Shown piece after piece: positions 36,201 to 51,200 of a stretch of 64,000 bases of DNA. Both the position numbers and the translations under genes were made by a program. Under the pieces are notes generated by a model that was not told the DNA's origin, searched no databases, and saw only the letters and a list, made by a program, of their open reading frames with translations. Position 1 is the first letter of the stretch, and the number at the start of each line of letters is the position of its first letter. The stretch covers positions 14,239,545-14,303,544 of the forward strand of contig NC_079134.1 of NCBI RefSeq assembly GCF_945859705.1, written 5' to 3'. Source of the stretch: Episyrphus balteatus (lineage: Eukaryota; Arthropoda; Insecta; Diptera; Syrphidae).

Positions 36201-39200
36201 CAGCAGGTTTCCAGTTTTGGTTTTTGTTTCTTTGAGTCGAAGTTTTTCTAACTCGAATTTTTCTTCTTCCATTTTGAGAATTCGACTTATAGAAGTTCCA
36301 CTGATTTATAAATTTTTGCTTTTCAAAAAATCATTCAATAGAAAATATTTTTTTAAAACCGACTCGAACATTTAGTTTTTTTTTTTTTAATTAATTACAC
36401 ACAAAGTTGCGACGGTCCCTTAATTAAAATTAGTATTAATTTCCTTTGAGAAACAAATTTTATGTAATTTGTTAAATTCAAAATTAAAGCTATTTGAAGA
36501 CCCCGATGTTCTGTGTTTATTTATTTTTAATAAAGCTTTAGTTAGTAGTTAAAAAAAAATATAACAATTTTATGACTTCAAACCCAAGAAAAAAGTGGAA
36601 AGTTATATTATCCCTTATGAAAAATCAACTCTTAATTGATTTATCATTTTATCAATTTTAAGTGCTTGTTTTTCGAACTCTCTTATTTATTAATATCGTC
36701 ATTTAAAAAAAATTTAAAAATCTTTTTCAATCTGAAACCAGCAAACAAATGTTCCTACGTAAGCCCAAATGTCAAAATATTAAAAATCATACATTAATTG
36801 AAATATTAAATTTTTAAGGAATAAAAGTTTATGCCCATTTGAGAGTAGAAATGGCGCCAATAGTCCCCAATTTTCTTCTAAATTTTGGAGTATATATCTT
36901 TAATTGAATGTTATTATATTTTTGGCATGTGTATGTTGTATGTTTTTTTTTTAATGAAATAAAGCCTAATAAAAAAAAATTACTTCATACTTGATTTAAA
37001 TTTCTGCAAAAAAAATATTTTTCATTTTAATGTGTTAAAATTTCAATATTTCTATGCCCATTGGACAAACTTCTTAAGTTGTTCACGTTCAATGTTTTTA
37101 AATGTTATAATTGCCGGCATTTCATGTTACCTTTAATAATGAGGGTGCTCTCAATCAAACATTATGCACAGCATTATTTCTCTGACTACACAAATTTCAT
37201 ATATGTAGGTTAATTTGTAATTTAATTTTTTTTTTGTGTTGAGAAATTAAATTAAAAGCTCACTCATCTGCAATGATTAATGCGAATGAGAACAAAAAAC
37301 GAAATCTAAAACAAAAGTGATGAAGCTTTTTCTCGTTATGATTGATAGAAAAGCAGAGAGATTTTTCCGAACCGATTCGCTCTATTCCGTCCTACTTTAT
37401 TGTTTTTTTTTTTTTAATTTCTATTCTAAATTGTAAAAGCTTAACACTCAAAATGTTGTAAGATTAATAATTATGTAGTATTTGAAGCTTTTTTTGGTGC
37501 ATTAACCAATTAATCGATGCATTTATTGAAAACCATTTATTATATCAATTTAATGAATGGTCGACAATTTTGTATTGATTTTAAATTTTGTGAACGATAG
37601 AAACTATTATTTTAAATGAATTTCGCTATTTAAGCGATTATTCAATTGAAATAAAAAAAAAAAAACACAAAAGTTACTTATAATAAATAATGTGTATAAT
37701 GATTTCATATTTGGATGCAGTATATGTAAAGATGAGAAGGTACTTTAAACAAATCACAACTAGGAAATCTTACAGACAAATTTTGACATGTGTTAGGATC
37801 GTTTAATTTGAAATCAAGTATTTACTTGTTTATTTATACGATTTCAAATTATTTTTTTTTTTTTAAATTCTGCTGTGACAATTTGCGCAATTTTTGAATG
37901 GATAAATTCGGGTCTATTACTAAAGGGCAGTGCATTTTTCTTCGAACTACATAATTATGATATATAAACAAAAATGTATTTTGTTTTTTTTTTGTTTGCA
38001 TTTTTTTATAAAAATCTTTTAAGTTGTTTATGAAATTTTTTTTTAGCCCTATAAGGAAATAAAAGTTTGAATAAATCGTTTAATGGCGTTTTCGATTGGC
38101 AGTCCGGAAGCGTCCGGAATCATTCTGAAAAAATTTTATTCACACAAAACTGTCAGTTTTGTACGAATAAAACGCTTTCAGAATGATTCCGGACGCTTCC
38201 GGACTGCCAATCGAAAACGCCATAAGTTTTCATAATTAAATCAATGTTTTCTTTAAATTTAGAGAATTTTTAAAGATAAATAATAATACTACCCATTACC
38301 CAATCAATACGAATCCTTAAAATGCTGTGTATAGTTCCTAAACTACATTGTATCCAAAGTTTTTATTTCTTTATTTCGATAAACCCTAATCCTGTTTCAA
38401 GGGAATTTTGAACTTATGGCTTATTTGATTCCAAGGAATTTTTTGTAGAACGTTTAAGCCCTTACAAGAATATATCTTGCGAATTTGAAAATAATGAATT
38501 TTCAGTGAATTAGAAAATTTTGAAAAGAAAAAAAATGTTTTTTATAATTTTTTTTTAAATTTTGACCTCGAATATCTTTAGAATGGTTAGATTAATGAAA
38601 AAAGTTATTGAGACATTTTTTGTGGAACAATCTATTTCCTACAAGAATATGTCTTGCGCTTTTGATTATTATTATAATTTTTCAATTTGTTACAAAATTA
38701 AGAACAAAAAACGAATTTTTAAAGATTTTCTCGATTTTTGGACCTCAAATATCTATTAAACGGTTAGATAAACGAAAAAAGTGTACAAGGCCTTTTATGT
38801 AGAGCGTTCAATTTCCCACAAGAATATGTAAAGAAATTTGCTAAAAAGTCGATTTAAAAAAAATGATTTTTTTAGTAGAAGCTTGATGTAAAAATGGAAA
38901 ATTGCGAAGCGGAGGACCTTTCCATTAATATAAAGAGTTCATATTTGGTGTGTATATTCTAGAGGTGTCTAGCAATCGATTTTTCGGAGTACCAAATAAA
39001 AAAAAGAATTTCGATTTTTTTGACCCACCCTAATGGATATCGATTTTTTTTATTTAGATTTTTGTGTTTAGATTTTGATTTTTAGTGTTTAGCTTTAGCT
39101 ACGTAGATCCAAACGGACAAAATTTAGAAAAGTCAAATCGAAAAATTAAAAACCTCACAGTAGGTAATGTTACTAAATTTTAAATAAAAGCATTAAATTA

Positions 39201-42200
39201 ATGAACAATTGTCAAAACTGTACTTCTACTAATCTACTTATAGGTACACCAGTACATTTTTAGAAGATTGTGTGTTTTCCAAAGTTTAATTTTCAGAATT
39301 TTCGCGTTCGTGATTTTAAATTTTTAAGTTCAAGTATGTGGGTTTTTTTTTAAAATTTAAAATTAATAGTGGTTGAAAAAAGTCATATAAGAAATATTAA
39401 AAAAAGTATTCAAAACTTGCAAAATATACCTCCCCAATTTGTCAAATTTACATGCCTGTACTTTTGGTTCAATAAAAAAAACCTAAAAATTGGGTGTGGT
39501 AAGAAGTATCTAAAAATGCAAACTACGATCAAAATCCAATACGATGAACTCATCCTTTTTAAATAATTCATTTTATTATCACCAAACTTAAAAAAATTAA
39601 CAGTTGCAAATTAACCACATAAATTACTACCTCATAACCCACCTATCTACTCCTCTTTCTTCTAATAAATTCTTGACCAATTCGCATAAACAATTCATAA
39701 ATTCTATTTTTGAATGATATCATTTCTACTTGAAAGTCATTAATTTATTCAATCCGTGATGTAATCGGTGCGAACTCCCGAACACCGTTTGACCATAAAG
39801 TGTTAGTTTCAGTTATTATACTCGTAGTTTCCTTCTATTCAATACTTTTTTTTGATTTAATAAAATGATGCAATCATAGAGAAGTTTATTATATTTTTTT
39901 TTTTTTGCTGAGTAATCCAGATATGAACTGAGTATGTGTCTATATAAAGTGAAAAATCGATAAGAGCTATGCGCACATAAATTGCGTTTCTCCGAACGCA
40001 CTCTAGACTGCTAATTTAATATAATTATTATTATCTATCATTCCCCCTATAATTGTACAAAGTTATCATCGCTAAAATCCGTGACCACTAGACAATAACT
40101 TGAATTTCGTTTTTGGCTTCACATAAAAATGCTTTGGGGGCAAGTAATGGATTTGTGAAAATTTGTCAATTTACATGGATTTCAGCGATTTTTTTTAACT
40201 TTAATTTTAAGCTTGCGAAAAACCCTAAAATTTGTATTTTTTTAATAATTAAAAAAAAAGAAAAGTGTAGACACAGGGTGTTTCAGATGGATGACGACCT
40301 AAAATTAGACACAAAATTCTAAAAATACACTTTGAAGTATCACTTCTGTGAGCTTACATTTTTTTGAACAATATCTCTTAACCAGGCTTTCGAAGATAGC
40401 ACAAGTCGGTTTATTGTTCTAGTGTGAACACAAAAACCTGCGTAACTTTAAACGATCTCTTAAAATAGAATTATTATAATTCCTCATGTTAAAGAGGGCG
40501 TGTCATACCTCAAGCATGACGTCAAAGTATTTCTATGCGCGCATCTTATTGTTTCTATTTTGACACCTATAAAGTGGCCATCCTCATGTGTCAAAGTATT
40601 TATTGTCCACACAAAGTTTAAGGCTAAAACACATGGCAGACATACTGGGCGAATGCATATTTATTATACTATTTATTTTAGCCGTTATGAAATGCAAAAA
40701 GTTGTGTGTAATTGAATCCGCCCTGGAAAAAAGATACCTACTCTCCAACGTGTTGACGTTGGTCGTTTTGTTTTGTATTATTATTATTTTCTCTGGTTTA
40801 TGAGTGACTGAGTCACTTCTGATTGACCTCCCCCCGCACTGAATTTTTGTCCTCGGCTTAGAATTATTATAGTGTATTGCATTTGTAGGGCGGTAGATTG
40901 GTATTTCAACTTGCAACTTGTCTAATGTTTCCTCAACCCAGAATATAATATAATAGTATACGGGTTTGTGGTGATTATTTGTCCCCCTTTTTTGTGGGGA
41001 AATAATATTAGAATCACGCAAAATGTATACAGCTGAGTTTTTCTCAGTTGAATTTTTCAAATAGAATAAATTTTAATTTTGAAATGTTGCATATGACAAC
41101 AAAACGTGGGAATACATAGATTGTTTTTGTTTTGTACTCGGCTCTCAGATGGGTGCAATTTAATTAAAACAAAGATTCATATTTGTTTACGTCAAAACTA
41201 TGTACATATTTATATTTTTCAGAATTGAAACAATGAGAGTTGGAATCTCATATATATCTCGTTATTCATTTGCTCGTTGAATGTTTTTGATTCCGCATCA
41301 TACAATAAAATGAGATGCATTTTCAATTAGATAAATCTAAATCATTAAAGCGTTATATTTTGGTTCAGTTGAGGTTAATTTATTACTTGTGTGCTGATGA
41401 ATTCTAACAATCGGTTAAAAAAAAGTTTATATTCATAAAAACTATGAATTTTGCGAGGAGTCTAGCGGAGCTTGAAAATAAATAAAATAAGATGTGATGA
41501 GTATCTGAAAGGATGCTCAAGCAGTTCAAAGCCCAGTATTTTTTTAGGCATGATGACAACCGCGGCGGAATAACATCTTAGGTACATTTACCGTCACGTA
41601 CAGACAAATCTGTCTTATAGAAATGTTTCAATATTCAAACTGCTCGTTTAAATTGGTTTCTATTGGTTGACAGCATCCATCTTCAACGAACGTAAAACAT
41701 TTTCTCCCCACCCCTCTTTTATTTCTTTTTCCATTGATTTTGAACTTATCGTCTCTGTAGAGGAAAACCGTGCGTTAAATCTGGTAGGTAGGTACTTCTG
41801 ATTTTTGACAGGATTTTTTATGACTATAGCCCAATGAACATCCTAAGTGTTCAAACAAAAGTGTGGAGAAAATACTTGATTTTATCAGTCTTTGACGATC
41901 TAAACCTGAAATGATGTTCACGAAAATGATGTAAAACTGCTTTTAAACTAATAAATAAAAAAATCTGAAAAAATATGACATGCATCCTTTAGATTCCTTA
42001 TTTTCATTTTAAAATCAAACGGTAACTCCAAATTCTACCACTTAAATATTATTTGCACAGGTAATTTTTATCTCAAAAGATTTATTTTAAGCTTTAACAC
42101 TTTTGATAAAATTTTTTGTTTTCGTAAAATGTACTGGTTCCGAGTTAAATATAATTATGATGAAATGCACTTTTATGCATCTTTGATTCAAAAATGGTGG

Positions 42201-45200
42201 ATCTCGCCCTCCCTTGATGTTGAAAGATTACAGTTTTCATGTGAGTCGTTACCCAAGCAACCTGTACAAAAACTGGCCCATTTGTTCTAAAAACAGTATT
42301 CGATTTCGAGTATTCGAAAAGCAATATTTTGTATTCTATATGCTTACAGAGACGGTTTTAGTCATGTCATATGTCATTAAGAATATCGTGATTTGAATAC
42401 CTCAAAACCTCAGCCTGGTACACGCAAAAAATGATCGGTTAAAAACGTAAAACTCGTGTAAAATTAACAGAGGGAGATTGTTAATATGGCACCTGCAAAC
42501 TAACCCGGCTGAAACTACACGAGTCGACTCGGTTATTCAAAATTGTTTAATCTTACCCACTTTCCCGGTTAAATTTAACTAATATCTCAAATTTTAGCCG
42601 AGTTTCTTGATCAATATAAACAAGTTGATCGGTTGAAATAACCTTCTAAAATGGTAATTTTAAACAATTTAACTTAACCGAGGCGACTACGTTCATTTTA
42701 ACAACGAGAATTACGTAGTTTTTAACACTTTTTTTAACCCACCGAAAAAAACCTTTTTTAACCCACCGAAAAAACCGTCCATTATTTTTCAGCTTGTAAA
42801 GCCGTTCTTAAGCCGAATAAATAAATTGGGAAAAACAATGTAACATTTTCTGGAAAACATATTCCAACATAATCGCAAATATCCCCACTGATTGGGCTAC
42901 TGGGTTATTATGATATTATGGCACATATTGATCAATCTTTTCAATCTTATGATAAGTTTAAAAAATTCTGACAATAAATAATGCAATGTCATTTCAAAAG
43001 ATATAATCGAATGATTAAACAAAATAAAAACTGCCATTTCATTCCATTTAAAAATATTAGTTTTCTGCAGATAAACCAAATCAAATTAAATACAAAAAAA
43101 AAAATTAATGCATTTTTATAGATAATAATATTTTAAGATATCACATTAAAAAATGGTTTACCTGAACTTGATCTGAATTAGTTTGTGTTGTAGTACAGTA
43201 GGCTTTTGACAAGTTACTCGCGAGTCCTAATTTTTTTTTACTAGTAAGTAGTCTTTTTTATTCTTCATAACTTACTTATTTAAGCTATAGAGAATATAGG
43301 GCCTCAACTGTATGTGAATTAAGGAATGCGGCGAAATTAGATCACAAATGTGCAAAAATTCTGCCATGGCTTCTCCAAACCCCTCATTTTTCGCGAACTT
43401 TGTAACTGAAGTAACCATCACTTGAAATCAAAATTGCGCAAGTCCATAGTAGATCAAACAATAAATGTTACAAACGTAATAAAAATGAGTTAAAAAGCCC
43501 CCAAGAAGGCAACATGAACATCAGTGAATTCACCAAATTGAATTCTTTAGTAGTGCCAAACTTCATTAAATTATTAAATTCTTGAACTTCCACAGTCGCA
43601 CTTCCCGTAGTTGATTACACTAGTTGGAAAAAAACAAAAAAAAAAAAATCGTGAGCAAGAATTTTGTTTTGTGATTCTAATTGACTGTTGTGTGCTAAAT
43701 TCAAAACTGTTTATAGATTTATTCCATCGTGTTTAGTTTTTGATCTTTTCTTATACAAATTTTCTGCTGTACTAAAAGATTTCAGAAATCTGTTGATCGA
43801 AATCTTTCAATTAAGAAATGTGTCTAAAAACCACCATTAAGATCAATAAGTACCTACTAATGCAATGTGCCCAATTTCACGATCATAATATTTTATAAAA
43901 CTCTTGTTAGAAGGATTTGTTTCCAGTCAAATTTTGTTGTCCATGTTTCGTCGTTCCGGTCGCCAAGGTAACTGATATCTTAAGAACCAGTTCACCCTTA
44001 TCAGTATTTTTTATAAAGGTAGTGCTTAATGGTATTTGCTTCTTGTTTGCATGTTTTCAAGGTTCTGTTTTTTCATGTTTTGTTCAAAAAAGTTGAATTT
44101 CAAATAACAATTATCTACGTCGCCACTATATTATTACTTTATCTACTCCTAAGTTAAAGTGGAATATTTTTTTTTTTTCGCTAGACATTTATGCAAACAC
44201 ACCTTCGCATTAAAAAACGGTAAAAAGATAACATATGCTTCGAAAAAAAAAAAAAAATAAAAAAAAAAGAACAAACATAAACCCTAGCAACTACTTACCG
44301 TTACCATCACACAAAAATATCCACCACACTCCTCCCCTCCACTCCCATTCAATTTAATCGTCAATTTGAACGTGTTAATAGAAAAAGCCTACATAACCAG
44401 CGAGCAATGTCATAGCTTCAACGACAATATTTGTACCTACAAAAACCAACTCATTTACAACAAAACAATTGTGTCCCCAAGTAAAAAACTATAATAATTT
44501 TAATGAGCAAGCATTCACAGTCACTGTCATCTATAAGATTGCTTTGCTTGCGTCTACGTCATCTATTTAACCATACGGTTGGTGGTGATGGTGGTGAAAA
44601 AAAAATTACAAATAAACTCGATTCAAGTTACCCACTCTCTTACGTATGGCGTTGCGGTCTTTCATAACAACCATAACTTGGGGTCTTCTATGAAAAAAAA
44701 AGTATATAACAGTGTGTGTGTTGGTTAGGAAACTCCAACTTAAAAGACCTGTTCTTTATTCTTTAAAGAATGAATCAAGCTTCAATTTCACTCCGTTGTT
44801 AACGTTGATGTCGTCCCCCCACACTCTCTTTGGAGACTTTTTATAACAAAACTCAAACTACCATACAGTCATCATCGACTTGTGGTGTCTTTTCAAACAC
44901 ACCAAAAACCTCCTCATAACGACGATATCAGTAGACTTTCAAAGAAAAAAAAAAAACTGGTACCCTCTCCCCCACTCCATCATCCCTCGTTAACTTCACA
45001 GATACACTTTTTTTGAAGAACACTCAAAATGAGAGATGATGGTATTGGTGTAGTATCTCTGTGGTGGGACTCTAATGTGTCGTGGCCGAGACGAGATACT
45101 CTACTTCAACTGTCTCTATACTCTAACTACTCTCCTGCTGGAATCATCTTTGGCTGTTTTCAGTCTTTTCGCGTTCGTAACGAATCGTTGGCGGTCAGCA

Positions 45201-48200
45201 GAATCGGCAGCGTATTTTCTTCTTTTATCATTCACATTATTTTTTTTAGTTTTATTTATTTTGTTTATTCCCGTTTCGTTACGTTGTGTGCCATTAAATA
45301 AGGATAATCCGTGAGATATCAAATTGACAACGAGTTACAAAAAAAAAATCAATAGAAGAAGCCATATAACACGAATATCTTTCGTGTCATTGTCCTTTTT
45401 CCTGTTCTCTTTACTTTTTTGGTATCTAGTTACTATTGTTTAATTAAAAAAAAAAACTACAAAAAATTATAAAAAATGGCTGGAGGAAGAAAATCCGCTC
45501 GTATCTCAAATGGAAATGCTGTTCAGCTACCCGAACGTGGTCCAGGTAAAAAATACAAAAACAACAAAAAAAAAATTGATAAAAATCCAAAAAGATACAA
45601 TTTTTGCATGCGTAAGCAAAAGATTTACTTTTAAAGTAACCTACACGACACAAGAATGACAATCCACTACCACCACGACTACGATAACGATGACGATGAC
45701 AGTGGAATTGTAGAAGACAAAAAGACACGGCCAACGTGTCATGATTATGATTTTCAAAAAATTTAAGTCAATACCAGTTGGGTGTAGGTTTATTTCTTTG
45801 ACGACAATAATAGCTACCTTTTCTTAGCCACGCGTACAAATTTAATCCACATACGTAGACTTAAAAGCTAGACATGCGCGCAAGAAGCTAGCACATGCCA
45901 GTAGCTTAGCTATAATTCTTATCTATACATAATTCTAATTTAGTGGATTTGATAACGTTGCAAGTGCAACTTTATAGCTGCACACGCAAGTTTCTATGAG
46001 AGGAGAGTTCATCACTAAGGTGGTTTTTGTGTTTTATTGAAATTAAATTTTTTGATTAATTAACAATAAATTATTTATTATTAATGAAAGGTTATCTCGA
46101 TTTTTGATAATTTTTGAATTTTTTGAGATGGAAATATTGTCGTCATGCGAGGACTTGAGATTGTGGGAGATACTTTCATTTTCAGCTGTAGCTATTTGCA
46201 TTTGATTATGAATTTCAAATTTTTAATTTTTTGACACCTTTATCTAAGAACACGTTTCTTGATATTTTATGACCTAGAAGTTAAATAAAAGGTAGGTAAG
46301 AGAAGGGAAATTTACCTACCTACTACCTGTCCTGCCCTAATTACTAAAAGAACTGGTTCTGAAAGTTACAGATATTTTAAGTTGTTTTGGATGAGGGACT
46401 TTCTTTTTTTGGATTGTTGTTTATTTTTTTTTAAGTGTCGAATTCAATCGAAAATCAATGAATTGTAAATGAGTAGGAGCTCTTCTTCAGATTGCCACTT
46501 CTTCAGATTACTTTCTAAAAATTGAAAAAAAATAAGAGAAGGTGATTAAATGATTTTCATTTTTATTTTTTTTTTTTTTTTTGTAATTTAATTGGATCCA
46601 TATGGTAACTCTGAGTTGAGCTTAACTGCACGATTTCAATTTGTGTAACAACAAAGATATAATAAATTAATACTTTTTACTTCTTTTCAAGTTGCAAATT
46701 AAAAATCGTGCATTTATAGTTGGATGCTTAGAGTTTAGTATAGGTATAGTAGATATAGATACGGATTCAATTGGATTCAGATGGATGCACTTTTATTGCA
46801 TGCGTGAAGGTGGTTTAGGGTTTTTTTTCTAATGTTTTTTTGTATAAAATGTATGAGTATTCTTGTTTAAAGATAAGATCAATTTTTTGTTCACGATTGT
46901 GAGTTGTATTCATTGTGGTTTTCTGATATTTTCATTGAAAATTTAATCAAAAGAAATACAAGACTGAGTGACACGTATTTATTTTTAAAATAAAAGTAGT
47001 TTAAAATGTTTTCAAATGGGTATTTATACTGTAGCGGGTGTAACATAAAATCTTATATATTTTACATTTTACTCAATACATTTTTTAAGACCTTTGTTTT
47101 TTCTGTAAATAAAATGTTCATCAAATTAGATAGAAAAGTGTCTGGTGCATAATGAGAGGAGCATTTTTTTTCCCAGAAATTGACTTTAAAGACAAAAAAA
47201 TTCGGAAAATAACAACACTTAAATTTTGTATCTTCAGATCGAGACATCCTTTCTTTCAATTTTTTTAAATCAAGTTAATCTAATAAACGGTTTATACAAG
47301 AATAACCTACAGTCTTAGAATTTCAAAAAATTCTATAGAAAAGAAAAGCTAAATTATTAAAAAAAAAAAAACGAATGATTTGGAGATATGTTTTGTAGTT
47401 TAAAAAAAATATATTTGTTAAAAAAATATATTACATATGTATTTTCAGGAAAAAGTTATGATTTCGTAATTTTTAATTTTATCAAAATGTTGTAAAAAAT
47501 TCAGTTTTTTTTTCGAAAAATATTCTTTCCTAAAATCAAATTTTGAAATAGAGTTTATTAAAAAAAACCGGCGATTTTTGTTGAAAACATTGGCAAACCA
47601 AAATCAAAAAGTGGTGTGAAATTTTTAATATCGGGTATCGTTGTGCGTTAAACCAGTATTCAAATCAATTGTATTCGGAAAAGTTTAAACTAACAGATTT
47701 TCGTTGCTAAAATATTGTTCTTTGCATACCCGTAGAACTTTTTTTATAGTTTTGGATCGTACTTTTCACTTGTTTAAAATTTGTCTGTTTTCAAAAAAAT
47801 ATCAAAAAACCAAAATTGATATACCTTATTTTCTTGAAAAGAGGTGGTTTAATAAACAATGAGCTCTGGAAATCAGATTTAAAACTGTCTCTCTATAATA
47901 TTTTTTTTAATTCAAAACTTATTTCTAGTTCAAAGCGTTTCAGGTCCTAATCGACTGTTTAGTTAGGCATTAGTCACAATGAAAGATCTATAATTTTTAA
48001 AATAAATATTTTGATTTTAGGAAACGTTGTTAACTTTAAACAAAACTGACTTTGCATTTTTAAACGAATAAAAAATCAATTTTTAACACATTTTTGTGCA
48101 TACATGTACGAGCTCTCATTTTTTTAGTATTTATTTTCTTAAGAGTTTCTTAAAAAAAAAAAAAATAATTCTATTCTTCCACCCACATCCGCATTGCATG

Positions 48201-51200
48201 ATGTTATAAATTTAATATTTACACACATTTATGGAGTTGTTTGTTGAATTTATTTTGTTGGGCATATTCCGATGACCGGATTTCAAAAAGTGATGAGCTT
48301 TAACTTATTCAGGCAAATTCAATCGAAATGCAATCAATAAATTGCCTTCAATTGAAATCGATTCGATATTTGAGTTAATTTCAAGTCGCACTTTATTAGG
48401 AGGGCTTAACTAATAAAAGTCCTTAGTAAAAAACACATAAAGAGTGGGTTTTGTATTTACTTAAAACTTACTTTGTTATATAAAAATTCCAAGTCTTGAA
48501 TTTATCTGGAAAATCGATTGAAATTTCGTTTGGCACGTTTCATACATATTTGTGCACTTTCATGTGTATTGTATGCATATATCGACGGGATAGAATCCAG
48601 TAAAATACTTTTATTCTTTTAAAAGTGCGCAATACCAAAATTAAATTATCTCTCCTTGAATATGCCAACTTGAAGAATATTTTGAACAACCAAATTCCAA
48701 ATTGTCTTTTTCCCAGAAAAAAAAAAAAACTTTTCTTTTTCAATCCCATTATTTTCTGAAAATGCATTTTCAAATGTCAGCACCCGTCTCTCAAAAAATA
48801 GAACACAAGATTTACTATGTGTAACTTTTCTGTCAATCTCACTTTTATTTTAATTGAATATAGGAACTATACCCAATTTTTCAATTCGACACGTGAATTT
48901 GAGAAAAGCCATCGACTACATAGTCTACTGCTTCTGCCTCTGCTTGTGTTTTGTGATCGATTAATTGATAAATTAAATCGAACAGTCCTCCCTCTTTTCT
49001 GCCTACAAATTCGACACAAACATGGCATCTCTTTGTCTATTTTGGTTATTCTTCAGTGTTGTTTTCTTTTCAGAAAAGTAAAGTGAAGAAAAAAAAAATT
49101 CCTCCGCATTCTCTATACTTTTATATGTAAAGTTTAAACAAAAATGTGTCTGTCTCTTCTGTAAAGATATTCTTGAGAATTGAATGATGCTTGAATCTTT
49201 GAATTTTTTTTTTTGGATTTTCTGTAGCTACTAGAATTTTTCTTCTTGGATTTTCTTTTATTTTATTTTAGTTTCTTTTTTGTTTTTATTTGTCTTCTTT
49301 TTTTTCCGTTTCATGAAAGTTTTCTTTATTTTCGTATTTAAATAATTTTTTTTTGTTTTTGGATTTTCTTCTTTTCTTTTTTTGACGAAGAAGATACATA
49401 CATACCATACGACTGTGGTATGTATCATTGACGTTGTCATGCTGAGTTTTTCGGAGAAATAATGAAAATAGAATACCTACTATAAACGAGTAATACAATT
49501 TCAAATACGTTCAATCTGAACTTTAAAATTCTTTGAATTTTTCATTTTAGAGTCTAGACTTGACTCCTAGGCTCTTATTTGGAAAATGACTTTTACTTTC
49601 AATAAAAGTTGGAATTTATTTGACTAACTTCAATATAACATATTAATTGTATATGTTTCCTTTTAATGTGACATACTAACTGTATATTTATGAAATAGAA
49701 GAATTTTATTTTTAAATTGTGGTCAAGCAACACTGTTTGCTGTCACCAATTTTGATTTTTGAAATGATAACTGATTTCTTTTAAACTAGTATCACTTTTC
49801 AAATGCAGAAATTTTAAAACTGTTAAAATCTTTTAAACTGCATGAAATATAGCAACAAAGTTAAGAACGGTAAGGTTGCAATAAACAAAACGCAAGTAGT
49901 GTTACGGGTGTGACACGGTTACACTTAATTGTATGAGTCATTACGTCATTTCAATATAAATATAATTCAACTCAAAATGTTTAACTAATTGATAATATAT
50001 ATGTACTTGATTTAATATCATTATTTAATTTAGTTGCGTAACTGGTGTGACCTTAAGAATATCTGAATAATAGCTGTGTAAGAATGTTACCCACATCTTT
50101 TCCAAAATGTTATTTTAATGATTTTCTTGAACACAAAACGATAAAAAAAACTATTCAAAACATTAATTCTAATACTGTTACGGGCGTGACATTAAAAAAA
50201 ATTAGATCGGGCTTTTTTCAAAACTTTTATTTAAAATCTTATAATCATCTAAAATCTTATCATTAGCTGGAAGGTTTGATCTTATGATGGAAAACGTAAA
50301 ATACTTTCATGTAATAATTTACATTTTAGTTTGTTAACACATTTTTACTTACTGTTAAACAAAGCCTTGAATTTGTATTCTATTTCCGTTTTCGGCTCAA
50401 GATTTTCAAATATTCGAGTACCAATGGTGTTTTGAGGTCGATTTTTAATTTAAAAAAAAAATTGTAACATAGCCCATACATTTTTTTTTCCATACATTCT
50501 CAATGCAAGCTTGTCGAGCAATAAATATATGCATAAACTTTGAAAATATCGAGATATTATTGTTGTTCAACAACAGTTGTAAGCTTATCTTGAATTTTTT
50601 TTGTCTTCTTTAGCTTATTCAACTATGTAATACAAAAAAAAGTTAAAATCTTCTCTTATTTTATAAATAAATACATATTAATATGTTATTATTAATATAA
50701 AAAATTAAGAAGTAAAATATAAAACTGCTTTCTTTCTTTACCCACACCATTTAATCAAACAATTCATTTATTTTTATTTTCTTCGCTTGAAAAGAAATTT
50801 TACAACACATTTACTCTTCCTCCTTCTATTCAAAGAAAATAAAAGTCCGCAAAAGTAAATTGTCAAAATTTTCGTTTTTCATGTTAGCTCTTTAGTATTT
50901 ATACTTGCGTATAAATATATTTCTCTTTGGTTTTCGATAGAATACCGAAAATACGCTTTGAGAAATCCCCCATCTTAGTAGTGCATCGAGAGTTTTCATC
51001 AACGTGACTATGTCAACTCGCTCAGTGTGACAGAAAAAGTTCTATCTAATTTTCTCAAAATATCCCACGCACGATCTTTTATATATGTATTTACTTTTCT
51101 TTTTACAATTTTGTATAAATTGAAAAAAGGCATTTATCTAGTACAAATTTTTTTAGTGTATTTCCGGGCTTTTGAATCCTTGAAACGTGTGCATTTTTCA

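Noticed and set aside
40584..41060. 158-codon minus-strand open frame
   Set aside because: Longest frame in the window but no recognisable domain, low-complexity Asn/Ile/Lys composition, no splice context and a competing plus frame; best explained by chance.
45029..45301. 90-codon frame upstream of exon C
   Set aside because: It overlaps the probable promoter/leader, has no known domain and its end is a hydrophobic low-complexity run; an upstream ORF is possible but unsupported.
51011..51031. Possible fourth Rtnl1 first exon (ATG then TCAACTCGCTCA and GTGTGA)
   Set aside because: The donor would be in phase 0, which does not join in frame to 53120.
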